Source: Aliiroseovarius salicola
GTDB lineage: Bacteria; Pseudomonadota; Alphaproteobacteria; Rhodobacterales; Rhodobacteraceae
Direction of reading: 5' to 3'
DNA length: 64,000 nt
NCBI RefSeq assembly: GCF_027891095.1
Contig: NZ_JAQIIO010000010.1
Location: 32,050-96,049, forward strand
Shown: positions 9,113-16,878 of the stretch, one piece after another
How the letters are laid out: every line of letters starts with the position of its first letter
Position numbering within the stretch: the stretch's first letter is position 1
Notes under the pieces: model-generated
What the model was told of the DNA's origin: nothing
The model's database searches: none
Seen by the model: only the letters and a program-made list of their open reading frames with translations
Made by a program: the position numbers and the translations under genes

Positions 9113-9122
9113 CCGATTGCAA

Positions 9123-10106
9123 TCAGCTGACTTGCAGACAAATCTTTCCTATGTGCTGGCTTGTCTCCATGCGCGCATGGGCGGCGTCGGCGTCTTCCAA
9201 AGGAAATACCTGATCCATCACCGGTTTCACAGTACCCTTATCGAGTAAAGGCCAGACCTTTTCGGCCAGTTCTTCAGCGATCTTGGCTTTGGCGAGGTCG
9301 GATTGCGGGCGCAGGGTGGAGCCGGTCACGGTCAGGCGTTTGGCCATGATCTGGGCAAAGTTGATCTCGGCCTTGGGGCCGGAGAGGAAGGCGATATGGA
9401 CCATGCGGCCTTCCACGGCGAGTGTGCGGATGTTGCGGGCGATATAGTTGCCGCCGACCATGTCGAGGATCAGGTTCGCTCCGCCTTCGCCTTTCAGCAC
9501 CTCGACGAAATCCTCATCCTTATAGTTGATGGCCCGTTCCGCGCCGAGATCCGTGCAGACCGCGCATTTCTCGTCGCTGCCAGCGGTGGAGAAGACGCGG
9601 GCGCCAAAATGGCTGGCCAATTGGATTGCGGTAGTGCCAATGCCGGACGAGCCGCCATGTACAAGGAACCGTTCGCCTGCTTGCAGGCCGCCGCGCATGA
9701 ACACATTGGACCATACGGTGAAGTATGTTTCGGGCAGGCAGGCCGCTTCGCGCATCCCCATCCCGTCTGGCACGGTTAGGGCATGTGCGGCCGGGGTGGT
9801 GACATATTCTGCATAGCCGCCACCGGGCAGCAGAGCGCAGACTTTATCCCCAACCTTCCATTGGTTCACGCCTTCACCCAGCGCGACCACTTCGCCTGAC
9901 GCTTCCAGCCCGGGCAGGGGGGAGGCGCTGGCGGGCGGGGCGTAATTGCCTGCGCGCTGAATGGCGTCGGGGCGGTTCACACCTGCATAAGCGACTTTGA
10001 TCAGGAACTCGCCATAGCCGGGGCTGGGGATCGGAGCCTCGATCAGCTTCAAGACCTCTGGTCCACCCGGTGTCGAGATCTCCACCGCGCGCATCATCTT
10101 GCTCAT
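9123..10106 (-). CDS. NAD(P)H quinone oxidoreductase, PIG3/zinc-free MDR family
   Basis: A 327-residue medium-chain dehydrogenase/reductase. It has the N-terminal GroES-like part (VAYAGVNRPDAIQRAGNY), LPGLEASGEV, the quinone-reductase segment LLPGGGYAEY and a Rossmann motif in VHGGSSGIGTTAIQLA. No structural zinc Cys cluster is visible, as expected of the NAD(P)H:quinone reductase group (TIGR02824). The start at 10106 gives an ATGA overlap with the end of the COQ9 gene; an upstream in-frame ATG at 10142 lies inside that gene. Coupling with COQ9 points to quinone metabolism, although the substrate is uncertain. Confidence 0.9.
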   Translation of the reverse strand: MSKMMRAVEISTPGGPEVLKLIEAPIPSPGYGEFLIKVAYAGVNRPDAIQRAGNYAPPASASPLPGLEASGEVVALGEGVNQWKVGDKVCALLPGGGYAEYVTTPAAHALTVPDGMGMREAACLPETYFTVWSNVFMRGGLQAGERFLVHGGSSGIGTTAIQLASHFGARVFSTAGSDEKCAVCTDLGAERAINYKDEDFVEVLKGEGGANLILDMVGGNYIARNIRTLAVEGRMVHIAFLSGPKAEINFAQIMAKRLTVTGSTLRPQSDLAKAKIAEELAEKVWPLLDKGTVKPVMDQVFPLEDADAAHARMETSQHIGKICLQVS

Positions 10107-10846
10107 TCTGCCTCTCCATCTTGCGTGGGGTTGGGGGCCCAACGGCCCGGATAGTTGGGGTGCATATCGCTTGATCCCGGTGCCTTGATTGTCTCGAAGA
10201 TCTTGCCGGGCCCGGACATGAAGGCCTTGACCAGTTTGTTTTCCCGCGCCTGCGCCTTCACTTTTTCAAACTGCATCACGTTGTCGATACGGCGATCAAG
10301 AAAAGCCCAGGTGGCGGCATGGCCTTCGCTATGGTCGCCCAGCCAGAACAGCACGGTCGAGGAATAGACCGCGGATAGGGTGGCGCGTTTGGTGTACCAG
10401 TTGATGTCGCGCGAGCTATCGCCCAGCGTGTTCCAGATCGCATCACAGGTGTCCCACAATGCCGCAGTGCCATCAGCTGCATTCTGGGGCAGAGCGAAAA
10501 AGGCTATGCCTTTGCGCACAAGCTCCTTATCAGCCACCTCCAGCCGGAACTTTACCCCCGCCGCAATGAGATCGCGAAAGCGCATTTCATTCAGGTCGGC
10601 GGATTTGAGGCGCGCCACCATTTCTGCGTCTCCGGCCCGATGGTAAGCCAGCGCCAGATCCAGCGCGCCGCGCGGAAACAGCGCCAATGCCTCTGCTTCC
10701 GTCATGCCCAGATCTTCTGAAGTGGCCCGCATTGTGGCCTCGGACCAGCCGTCAAACGGGACGTGGCCAAGGGCAGCATCGAGGAATTGGTCTTTGGTCA
10801 GCATGAGGCAGGTCCGGTCAGCGATTTCGGTCCCCTCTCTATACAT
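10103..10846 (-). CDS. COQ9 family ubiquinone biosynthesis accessory protein
   Basis: About 247 residues, all-helical, with the COQ9 signature near the N-terminus (LDAALGHVPFDGWSEATMRAT) and the late DINWYTKRATLSAVYSSTVLFWLGD block around residues 150-180 that marks the lipid-binding C-terminal domain. COQ9 binds ubiquinone precursors and presents them to hydroxylases such as COQ7. Start choice is uncertain: ATG at 10846 and ATG at 10804 are both possible and neither has a strong ribosome site; a longer frame to 10951 would run into the rpsU promoter region. It overlaps the quinone reductase by 4 nt. Confidence 0.88.
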   Translation of the reverse strand: MYREGTEIADRTCLMLTKDQFLDAALGHVPFDGWSEATMRATSEDLGMTEAEALALFPRGALDLALAYHRAGDAEMVARLKSADLNEMRFRDLIAAGVKFRLEVADKELVRKGIAFFALPQNAADGTAALWDTCDAIWNTLGDSSRDINWYTKRATLSAVYSSTVLFWLGDHSEGHAATWAFLDRRIDNVMQFEKVKAQARENKLVKAFMSGPGKIFETIKAPGSSDMHPNYPGRWAPNPTQDGEAE

Positions 10847-10981
10847 GTTCTGTGTCAGAGGGGTAAGCACCCAGATTGCCGCGCTGGGCGGGGTAAGAAC
10901 TGGACACGACTCACTATCCCTGCTAAAGGGGCCGTTCCTGCAATTCTGCAAACACTAACTTAGAAAGGTGGTGACAACCAC

Positions 10982-11188
10982 ATGCAGGTTTCGGTTCGCG
11001 ATAACAACGTAGACCAGGCGCTTCGTGCGCTGAAGAAGAAACTTCAGCGTGAAGGTGTCTTCCGCGAGATGAAGCTTCGGCAGCATTTCGAGAAGCCCTC
11101 CGAGAAGAAAGCCCGTGAGAAAGCGGAAGCTATTCGCCGTCAGCGCAAGCTGGCTCGGAAAAAAGCGCAACGTGAGGGTCTTCTCTAA
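10982..11188 (+). CDS. rpsU: 30S ribosomal protein S21
   Basis: A 68-residue, very basic protein starting [20 protein letters not shown], with the S21 core [17 protein letters not shown] and a Lys/Arg-rich C-terminus. It belongs to the small ribosomal subunit and helps mRNA engagement at the anti-Shine-Dalgarno end. The site AGAAAGGTGG lies just before the ATG. It is a single gene, divergent from COQ9 (135 nt between starts), with its own terminator. Confidence 0.98.
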   Translation: MQVSVRDNNVDQALRALKKKLQREGVFREMKLRQHFEKPSEKKAREKAEAIRRQRKLARKKAQREGLL

Positions 11189-11235
11189 GATCTGATCGAT
11201 ATAGGTGGGTGGGTTGTCAACCGCTCGCCACGACG

Positions 11236-11268
11236 ACCCCCGCAGCTCGGCTTCGGGGGTTTGTTGCT
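11236..11268 (+). terminator. Rho-independent terminator after rpsU
   Basis: ACCCCCG (11236-11242) pairs with CGGGGGT (11254-11260); inner AGC/GCT extends the stem. A T-rich stretch (TTGTTGCTTTT) follows. It lies 47 nt past the rpsU stop and before the convergent MFS gene end. Confidence 0.8.
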
Positions 11269-11275
11269 TTTAGGG

Positions 11276-12595
11276 CTAGCCGCGTGTTGGGAAATGCGGG
11301 TGCAGGTCATCAATGATGATGGCATGGGCGTGTGGCCCCTCACCTGACAGATGCGGGTGATCAGGTGGCAGGTCGTCATGGTGATGCACAATGGCGTCAG
11401 AGCTGTTGCGGGGCCAGAGATACATGGCGGTGAGACCCCCAAGACCCGCCAGAATTGCCAGAATAAATGAGGTGGCTCCCCCGCCCAATTCCGTCATCAA
11501 GAACCCGGACAGGGGATAGGCGATTAACCAACAGGCATGGGACAGGGTGAAATGGGCGGCAAATATCGCCGGGCGGTCGAAGGCATGGGCGGACCGCGAC
11601 AAGACCCGGCCCGAGGGGGTAAGTATTGCGGAAAATCCAATGCCAACCCCCACCCAGAACACCATCAGAAGGCCAAGGGTTAGCGGCAATAGGCTGGTCG
11701 CCAGCCCAAATCCCAGAAGGCTTATTGTGCCGATGGTCGCGCCGGTGATCATGACGCTTCGGTCCTCCCATTTCCGGATCAGCTGTGGAAGGAGAAGGGC
11801 CGCCGCCATCGAGCCTAACCCAAAGCTTCCGAGCGCCAGTGCAACTGCAGCATCCCCCAGTCCCAACTCTGACTTCACCAAAAGCACGGTATTCACAAAG
11901 ACCATGGCCCCGGTGGAAGAACTGGCCCAGCACAGCGCAAGAAGACCGCGCAGGCGTGGTGTTTTCAGGTAAAGGGTGAGACCCCGAGTAGTTCTTTTCC
12001 AGATCGGGCACGATGTGGTGGGTTTCGGCGTCGGCAAGACCACTGATACCACCAGAACCGCAGAGGCGAGAAAACCCAAGGATGTGCCCCAGAACAGCGT
12101 GGCAAACCCTGTGACGCCTAAAATCAGCGCCGCCAACAGCGGGGAAAGCAGGCTTTCCAGATCCATCGCCAAGCGGGAAAGCGACAGCGCCTTGGTATAA
12201 TCTTCGTCTTTCGGAAGAACATCGGGAATCGTGGCCTGAAACATCGGGGTAAATCCGGCCGAGGCCGATTGCAGCAGGAAGATCAGCAGATAGACCTGCC
12301 AGACCTCGGTCACAAATGGCAAAAAAACCGCAACCGCTGCGCGTATAACATCCAGTGCAACCAGCACCCGGCGGCGAGGGATCCGTTCCGCAAGCGCTGC
12401 GGCCATCGGGGCGATCAGCACATAGGCTATCATCTTGATCGTGAGCGCGGTGCCCAGCACCAATGCCGCCTGATCCCCCGCCAGCTCAAACGCCAAAAGA
12501 GCAAGCGCGACCGTGGCCAGACCGGTGCCGGTAAGGGCAACAACCTGTGCTCCGAACAGGTGGCGATAGGTGCGATTTCTCAGGATACCAAGCAT
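11276..12595 (-). CDS. MFS transporter with His-rich C-terminal tail
   Basis: A 439-residue permease of the major facilitator superfamily (12 hydrophobic segments; ERIPRRRVLVALD after the second helix). The start at 12595 (MLGILRNRTYRHLFG) was preferred because the longer frame to 12679 runs into the upstream hydrolase gene. The last 36 residues are cytoplasmic and contain nine His among Asp and Pro (HHHDDLPPDHPHL, then PHAHA and DDLHPHFP), which suggests metal binding. It is the last gene of a five-gene operon, 16 nt after the alpha/beta hydrolase. Substrate unknown; export of the operon product or of a metal are both possible. Confidence 0.87.
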   Translation of the reverse strand: MLGILRNRTYRHLFGAQVVALTGTGLATVALALLAFELAGDQAALVLGTALTIKMIAYVLIAPMAAALAERIPRRRVLVALDVIRAAVAVFLPFVTEVWQVYLLIFLLQSASAGFTPMFQATIPDVLPKDEDYTKALSLSRLAMDLESLLSPLLAALILGVTGFATLFWGTSLGFLASAVLVVSVVLPTPKPTTSCPIWKRTTRGLTLYLKTPRLRGLLALCWASSSTGAMVFVNTVLLVKSELGLGDAAVALALGSFGLGSMAAALLLPQLIRKWEDRSVMITGATIGTISLLGFGLATSLLPLTLGLLMVFWVGVGIGFSAILTPSGRVLSRSAHAFDRPAIFAAHFTLSHACWLIAYPLSGFLMTELGGGATSFILAILAGLGGLTAMYLWPRNSSDAIVHHHDDLPPDHPHLSGEGPHAHAIIIDDLHPHFPTRG

Positions 12596-12611
12596 GTACT
12601 TTTCTCGTGGA

Positions 12612-13541
12612 TCAGACCTCGCGCAAGTGCTCCTGCAACGGGGTGATGACGTCATCGGGGTGGGTATATCCCAACCCATGTCCTGCCCCCTTGATTTCGT
12701 ATTTGTAGCAGGTCCTGTTCCATTCGGTCAGCTTGCCCATTGCAGACAGCGGGATTGGCGTATCCCGTTCTGCCCAGATCGAGATCACGGCAACTGAACT
12801 TTCCGCAATGGCGCGATGTTCGGTTTCCTGTGTATGGGCCAGCATATGGCGTTCGGATGAAAGAATTGATCGCAGATAGCCTCGGGTGCGGGTTTCTTCT
12901 GTCACCCGGTCATGCAGGTCCGGGATCTGCGAGGCATCCTGATCGGCAAGGGCTGCGCGGCGAATGTCCCACCCTCCCAGAATATCCCACAGCCAGCCCC
13001 CCGGCACGCCCAGACGCGCGCAAATCTTCAGCAAGGGGCCAGTGCGGTAGATGATCCCAGCTGGGGCCAGCAGCATCAGGCGATCAACGCGGTGTAGATG
13101 TTTGGCGCAATAGGCCGTGGCAATGGCCCCGCCCATGGAATAGCCAAACAGCGAGATTTCATCATCGATTTCCAGCACGTCCAGAAGCTCTTCCAATTGG
13201 GTAAGGAAAAACGCTTCATCCTGTTGCCCTGTTGGGCGGTCGGAAAACCCGCGCCCACACAGATCATATGTGAGCACCCGAAATCCCATCAGGGTCAGGC
13301 CGGGAATAAGGGCCTGAAACACCCAGCTGGGTGTTGTCAGCCCATGCACCATCACGATGATCGGGCCCCGACCCCGGCCGTGCCATTGATAATGGGTCAT
13401 ACCTTGGCTGAGTTTGACAAAACCACCGGGAGCTTTCCGGCGGGTGGTTCGATCCATCTCTTTGCGCGCACGTTCAAAAACCCAGGGTGCCAGCATGAGG
13501 TTGGCCAGCATCCAGAGAAGAAAGAGCGCCAGCCAGCTCAT
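12612..13541 (-). CDS. Membrane-anchored alpha/beta hydrolase
   Basis: A 309-residue serine hydrolase. Residues 2-20 form one hydrophobic helix that probably anchors it to the inner membrane. The hydrolase core shows the oxyanion motif VMVHGL (62-68), the nucleophile elbow GYSMGG (Ser135), an Asp in WAERDTPIP and the catalytic His in GAGHGLG near the end. The ATG at 13541 shares one base with the stop of the PhyH gene (TAATG), so translation is probably coupled. An esterase or lipase role is likely; the substrate is unknown and may be the product of the adjoining oxygenase. Confidence 0.85.
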   Translation of the reverse strand: MSWLALFLLWMLANLMLAPWVFERARKEMDRTTRRKAPGGFVKLSQGMTHYQWHGRGRGPIIVMVHGLTTPSWVFQALIPGLTLMGFRVLTYDLCGRGFSDRPTGQQDEAFFLTQLEELLDVLEIDDEISLFGYSMGGAIATAYCAKHLHRVDRLMLLAPAGIIYRTGPLLKICARLGVPGGWLWDILGGWDIRRAALADQDASQIPDLHDRVTEETRTRGYLRSILSSERHMLAHTQETEHRAIAESSVAVISIWAERDTPIPLSAMGKLTEWNRTCYKYEIKGAGHGLGYTHPDDVITPLQEHLREV

Positions 13542-14341
13542 TAAGCGCCACCGTCTTTCCAAACAACCGGAAACCAGTCTTCGCGCAGCTTTTGGCCTTG
13601 TGTCATATTGTGGGCGGGGAACGGTGGCGAAGTGCGGCCCGGGCGTTCGATATAGCGCGCATCATCCCCCATCCAGCGAAGTGAAAGCGCGCGGCGCCGA
13701 GATCCCGCATGGTTGCCCCGCGCGCCATGGGCTGTGCGGAAGTTAAACACCACCGCATCTCCCGGTTCCATCTCCCATTCCAAAACCGTCATGTCGCCGG
13801 GGTCGGTATCGGGGTCGGGCACCGGGATCCAGTCCTGTTTGTTGTCGTAAAAGTCGCTGTCATCCGCCCAGCTGACCGGGCGAACCATCCGGTCCCATTT
13901 GTGGCTTCCAGCAATGAAGCGCAGGCTATTTTCTCGCACCGGATCAAGCGGCAGCCAGAAGCTCGCCGTCTGCTCTCCTTCGACGAAATAATAAGGCCCA
14001 TCCTGATGCCAGGGGGTGGGCTTTGGCGTGCCCGGCTCCTTGACCAGTACGTGGTCGTGGAAAAACTGCGCAGTGGCAGACTGCATGAGTTTGGCGGCAA
14101 TCTGAGCAACCGGACTGTCACGCATAATACGTTCAAATTCGGGAATGCGGGTCCAGTTCACGTAGTCATCAAAAAAGCGCCCCTCGGTCACAGAATTTTC
14201 AGAGGCATATTCCCCCGGCTCGGACATATTGCGCTCGACCCCGTCGCGCATCACCTGAACCCAATTGGTCAAGGCGCCCGGGATCATCACCACCCCGTCT
14301 CGCTGATAGGCATCAATTTGTTCCTGCGTGATCGTGATCAT
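13541..14341 (-). CDS. Phytanoyl-CoA dioxygenase (PhyH) family oxygenase
   Basis: A 266-residue Fe(II)/2-oxoglutarate oxygenase. The metal triad can be placed: His112 and Asp114 in WHQDGPYY and His205 in TAHGARGN, with Arg residues at 215-217 placed to bind 2-oxoglutarate. It lacks the EctD signature, so it should not be called ectoine hydroxylase. It lies 6 nt after the ornithine-cyclodeaminase-like gene and overlaps the hydrolase gene. PhyH members hydroxylate diverse small molecules; here the pathway is unknown. Confidence 0.87.
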   Translation of the reverse strand: MITITQEQIDAYQRDGVVMIPGALTNWVQVMRDGVERNMSEPGEYASENSVTEGRFFDDYVNWTRIPEFERIMRDSPVAQIAAKLMQSATAQFFHDHVLVKEPGTPKPTPWHQDGPYYFVEGEQTASFWLPLDPVRENSLRFIAGSHKWDRMVRPVSWADDSDFYDNKQDWIPVPDPDTDPGDMTVLEWEMEPGDAVVFNFRTAHGARGNHAGSRRRALSLRWMGDDARYIERPGRTSPPFPAHNMTQGQKLREDWFPVVWKDGGA

Positions 14342-14347
14342 CTGCTG

Positions 14348-15274
14348 CTACCTTTCCTGCCAGGCCTTCAGGATATAGCGGCTGGTCATCAGGTCGAGAT
14401 GCGCGCCGCCACCGTTTTTGTAGAGCGTAATGTCGTCAGGTTCTCGGGTGAAAAAGCCCTTGTCCGCGTCATAAAGATCACCCTGCACGTCATCGCGAGA
14501 GATCACGCCGCGCGCGAGCGGATCCTTGAACTCGCCAATGTGATCCAGCACCGTGTCGCGGCTGTCCATGTACAGGTGCGCGCGGGTCAGCATCTCGTCA
14601 TCCACCTCACGCATATCTGGGCGATAGGCGCCGATTACATCAATGTGCTGGCCGGGGCGCGCCCATTTCCCCATGTGGATTGGGTCGGTGGTCATGGTCG
14701 CAGAGGTGACAATATCGGCTTGCGCATATCCCTCTTCCAGAGTGGCAACAGCCTCGGTCTTTTCATGTTGATCGGCAAAGGTTTTGGCCCCTTCCGGTGA
14801 TCGGTTCCAAATCAGGAACCGGGCGTTGGGAAACACTGCGCCATAGGCCTCGCGCAGCGAATGCCCGACGGTCCCTGCGCCACAGATCAGGATCACTTCA
14901 CTGTCTGGTCGGGCAAGCAACCGAGCACCCAGAACCGAGTCGCCTGCGGTCTTCCATTTGGTCACCAGATGGAAATCAACAATCGCGTCCAGAAGTCCGG
15001 TTGTATCGTCATAAAGGTTAACCGCTCCATGGATCAGAGGTTCTCCGCGCCCGGGATTTCCGGGCATGATATTGGCGGTTTTGACCGCAATTCCCAGACC
15101 GTCAATCCAGGCTGAACGAGTCAGCATGGTGTCGTCGCGACGGTACAGAAACGTATCTCCGATCTCGGCTTTCGGGCGCTTGTGATCTTCCAGAAAAGCA
15201 TCTGTCAACATGCGCCAATCCAGAAGGTCATCGGCTTCAAACGGGATGATGTCGGGCGATTTGGGAGGGGTCAC
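14348..15274 (-). CDS. Ornithine cyclodeaminase / mu-crystallin family protein
   Basis: A 308-residue NAD(P)-dependent enzyme. The family Lys in GIAVKTANIMPGN (Lys65), the Rossmann motif GAGTVG (132-137) and the late VDVIGAYRPDMREVDDE-like segment (GQHIDVIGAYRPDMREVD) are clear. The family includes ornithine cyclodeaminase, alanine and lysine dehydrogenases and imine reductases, so the substrate is open. It overlaps the upstream HAD gene by 4 nt (ATGA). The PhyH neighbour suggests that an amino acid or imino acid is reduced or cyclised and then hydroxylated, which is inference. Confidence 0.87.
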   Translation of the reverse strand: MTPPKSPDIIPFEADDLLDWRMLTDAFLEDHKRPKAEIGDTFLYRRDDTMLTRSAWIDGLGIAVKTANIMPGNPGRGEPLIHGAVNLYDDTTGLLDAIVDFHLVTKWKTAGDSVLGARLLARPDSEVILICGAGTVGHSLREAYGAVFPNARFLIWNRSPEGAKTFADQHEKTEAVATLEEGYAQADIVTSATMTTDPIHMGKWARPGQHIDVIGAYRPDMREVDDEMLTRAHLYMDSRDTVLDHIGEFKDPLARGVISRDDVQGDLYDADKGFFTREPDDITLYKNGGGAHLDLMTSRYILKAWQER

Positions 15275-15903
15275 AGGTCATGTTCCTCGATCAGTCCAGC
15301 CGCGATGAGGTGATCAGCCCAGCGGCGTGGAGTTTCAAACAGATGGGTTTGCCACCCGCGCTTGTCTGCAGTGGCGATATTTGCGGGAAGGTCATCGGTG
15401 AACAGCAGGCGATCGGGTGCAATGCCACAGTCCCCTTCCAAAATCTCGTAGATCCGATGGTCCGGTTTTACTGTCTTTAGATGCCCCGAGATGTAGCGCT
15501 TGTCGAAGGCAGATAAAAACGCATGTTCCTGCTCAGAAAGAGCAAAGGAGGTCACGCCGAAATTTGATAAGGCGAATACGGGCATACCTCGGCGTTTCAG
15601 GGCAAAGAGGGTCGCAACCGAAAGGTCAATTGCGGGGCCTGCCAGCTCTTTCCAGCGGTCAAGCCACATCTCGATTTCATGTTTGTATTCAGGATGTTTG
15701 GCTGCTTTCTCTTGGACAAGAGTGTGAAAATCCTCTCCTGCATCCATGCGATGGTTGATCTCGTGTGGGTCCACCGCAGCGAACATCGCACGCCGGCGTG
15801 ATCGTCCGAACCAACGATCGAAGTGATCTTCCGGATGCCAGCGGATCAGCACGTTTCCAATATCGAAAACTACCGCTTTTGGGCGCAGGTCATTGTTGCT
15901 CAT
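15271..15903 (-). CDS. HAD-IA hydrolase (YihX/epoxide-hydrolase-N type phosphatase)
   Basis: A 210-residue haloacid dehalogenase-like phosphatase. Motif I reads VVFDIGNVLI, the DxGNV form typical of YihX-like members, so the Gly in place of the second Asp is normal for this subgroup. Motif II is FALSNF, motif III has HLKTVKPD and motif IV LLFTDDLPANI. It is first in the five-gene operon and overlaps the next gene by 4 nt. It may dephosphorylate a sugar phosphate or a pathway intermediate; YihX-like enzymes act on hexose phosphates. Confidence 0.87.
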   Translation of the reverse strand: MSNNDLRPKAVVFDIGNVLIRWHPEDHFDRWFGRSRRRAMFAAVDPHEINHRMDAGEDFHTLVQEKAAKHPEYKHEIEMWLDRWKELAGPAIDLSVATLFALKRRGMPVFALSNFGVTSFALSEQEHAFLSAFDKRYISGHLKTVKPDHRIYEILEGDCGIAPDRLLFTDDLPANIATADKRGWQTHLFETPRRWADHLIAAGLIEEHDL

Positions 15904-15943
15904 GACGTGACCCTATCTTGGCAAATTACATTTGCAAACGGGT

Positions 15944-16321
15944 TTATTCCGCAGGATTGCCGGCTTGCGCGCCATGGTATTCGACCAAGGCGGCCAGATC
16001 CTCGGGTGGTGTTTCCCCGGGGACGCAGGCATGGGCATTAGCGACATGGCTGAAAATGGATCCGTCCGAGAAAAAGCTCGAATTGGTGACAAAGATCACC
16101 CGAGCATTCGGGGCGCGGTATGCGGCATAGTCAGCGACGGCCAGAGCATTTCCGTCAACCAGATGCACATTCATGACGATGACATCTACCGGCATTGAAT
16201 CGAGCGATGTAATTGCGCTGTCTTCACTATCCGCAGACAACACATCTACACCTTGCCGTTCCAGCGAACGGGTCCAGACCCTGGCGAGTTCCCGGTTCGA
16301 TTCTACAATCAATACTTGCAT
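15944..16321 (-). CDS. Receiver-like protein lacking the phospho-acceptor Asp
   Basis: A 125-residue stand-alone receiver fold (VLIVESN start, alternating strands and helices). Key residues are missing: the acidic pair after strand 1 is only Glu7, the phospho-acceptor position is Asn51 (VIVMNVHLVDG), and the Lys before helix 5 is replaced (ACVPGETPP). Thr79 is kept. It therefore probably works as a protein-interaction module rather than a phosphorylated regulator. It is separated from the HAD operon by 40 nt on the same strand, and it could be its first gene, but no ribosome site or promoter decides this. Confidence 0.75.
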   Translation of the reverse strand: MQVLIVESNRELARVWTRSLERQGVDVLSADSEDSAITSLDSMPVDVIVMNVHLVDGNALAVADYAAYRAPNARVIFVTNSSFFSDGSIFSHVANAHACVPGETPPEDLAALVEYHGAQAGNPAE

Positions 16322-16506
16322 GGAAGCTCCCTGCCGCCTTTTTTCACAATATATTCAGCTTCGCTAACAATTCCCTGAAAACAGTGTCGCATATTACTTC
16401 CGAACCGGCGACAATTGGGTGGTTTAGAGAATGCGGGATTGTTTTTCCGGGGAAATTCCGCTTCAAGGCTTCGAACGCGATGAATGGCGATCTGAGGGAG
16501 AGGCGC

Positions 16507-16878
16507 ATGACAAGTTGGATCACAGTGTGTGACACCTGCAAAACTGAAGATTGGAGCGAGGCCAGATCAGGTGGCCGGACCGATGGAGAAGTGCTTGCAG
16601 ACCTTGTTGAAGAAGCTGCTGAGGGGACTGAGCTCAGGGTGCGCAGGGTATCTTGCCTGATGGGATGCGACAACAGTTGCAACGTGTCGATCCAGGCGCA
16701 TGGCAAGTTGGCCTATACAATCGGGCGATTTGACCCAACCGAAGAAGCGGCAGAGGGGATTGTAGCCTATGCCAAGGGCCATGCGGACAGTGCCAACGGC
16801 ACCGTGCCTTACCGCGAATGGCCGCAGGCCGTGAAAGGTCACTTTGTAACGCGCCACCATCCAATCCCGGAAGAGTGA
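16507..16878 (+). CDS. DUF1636 Cys-rich metal-binding protein (first copy)
   Basis: A 123-residue protein. The Cys pattern is CDTC near the N-terminus and CLMGCDNSC near residue 55, five Cys in all, as in DUF1636 (COG5469). This resembles thioredoxin-fold [2Fe-2S] ferredoxins, so an iron-sulfur or metal role is likely. The ATG at 16507 has GAGGGAGAGG upstream. Its stop overlaps the cobC start (TGATG), tying it to cobalamin synthesis. A second DUF1636 gene lies at 25658-25957 in the other cobalamin cluster. Confidence 0.85.
   Translation: MTSWITVCDTCKTEDWSEARSGGRTDGEVLADLVEEAAEGTELRVRRVSCLMGCDNSCNVSIQAHGKLAYTIGRFDPTEEAAEGIVAYAKGHADSANGTVPYREWPQAVKGHFVTRHHPIPEE

Noticed and set aside
13709..14800. 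Open frame of 363 codons on the plus strand
   Set aside because: It spans the boundary of the PhyH and ornithine-cyclodeaminase genes on the other strand, which have clear catalytic motifs.
16322..16506. Second cobalamin riboswitch before the DUF1636-cobC-cobD unit
   Set aside because: No B12 box (GCCAGGAGACCTGCC-like) or GACTGT core was found in this leader.
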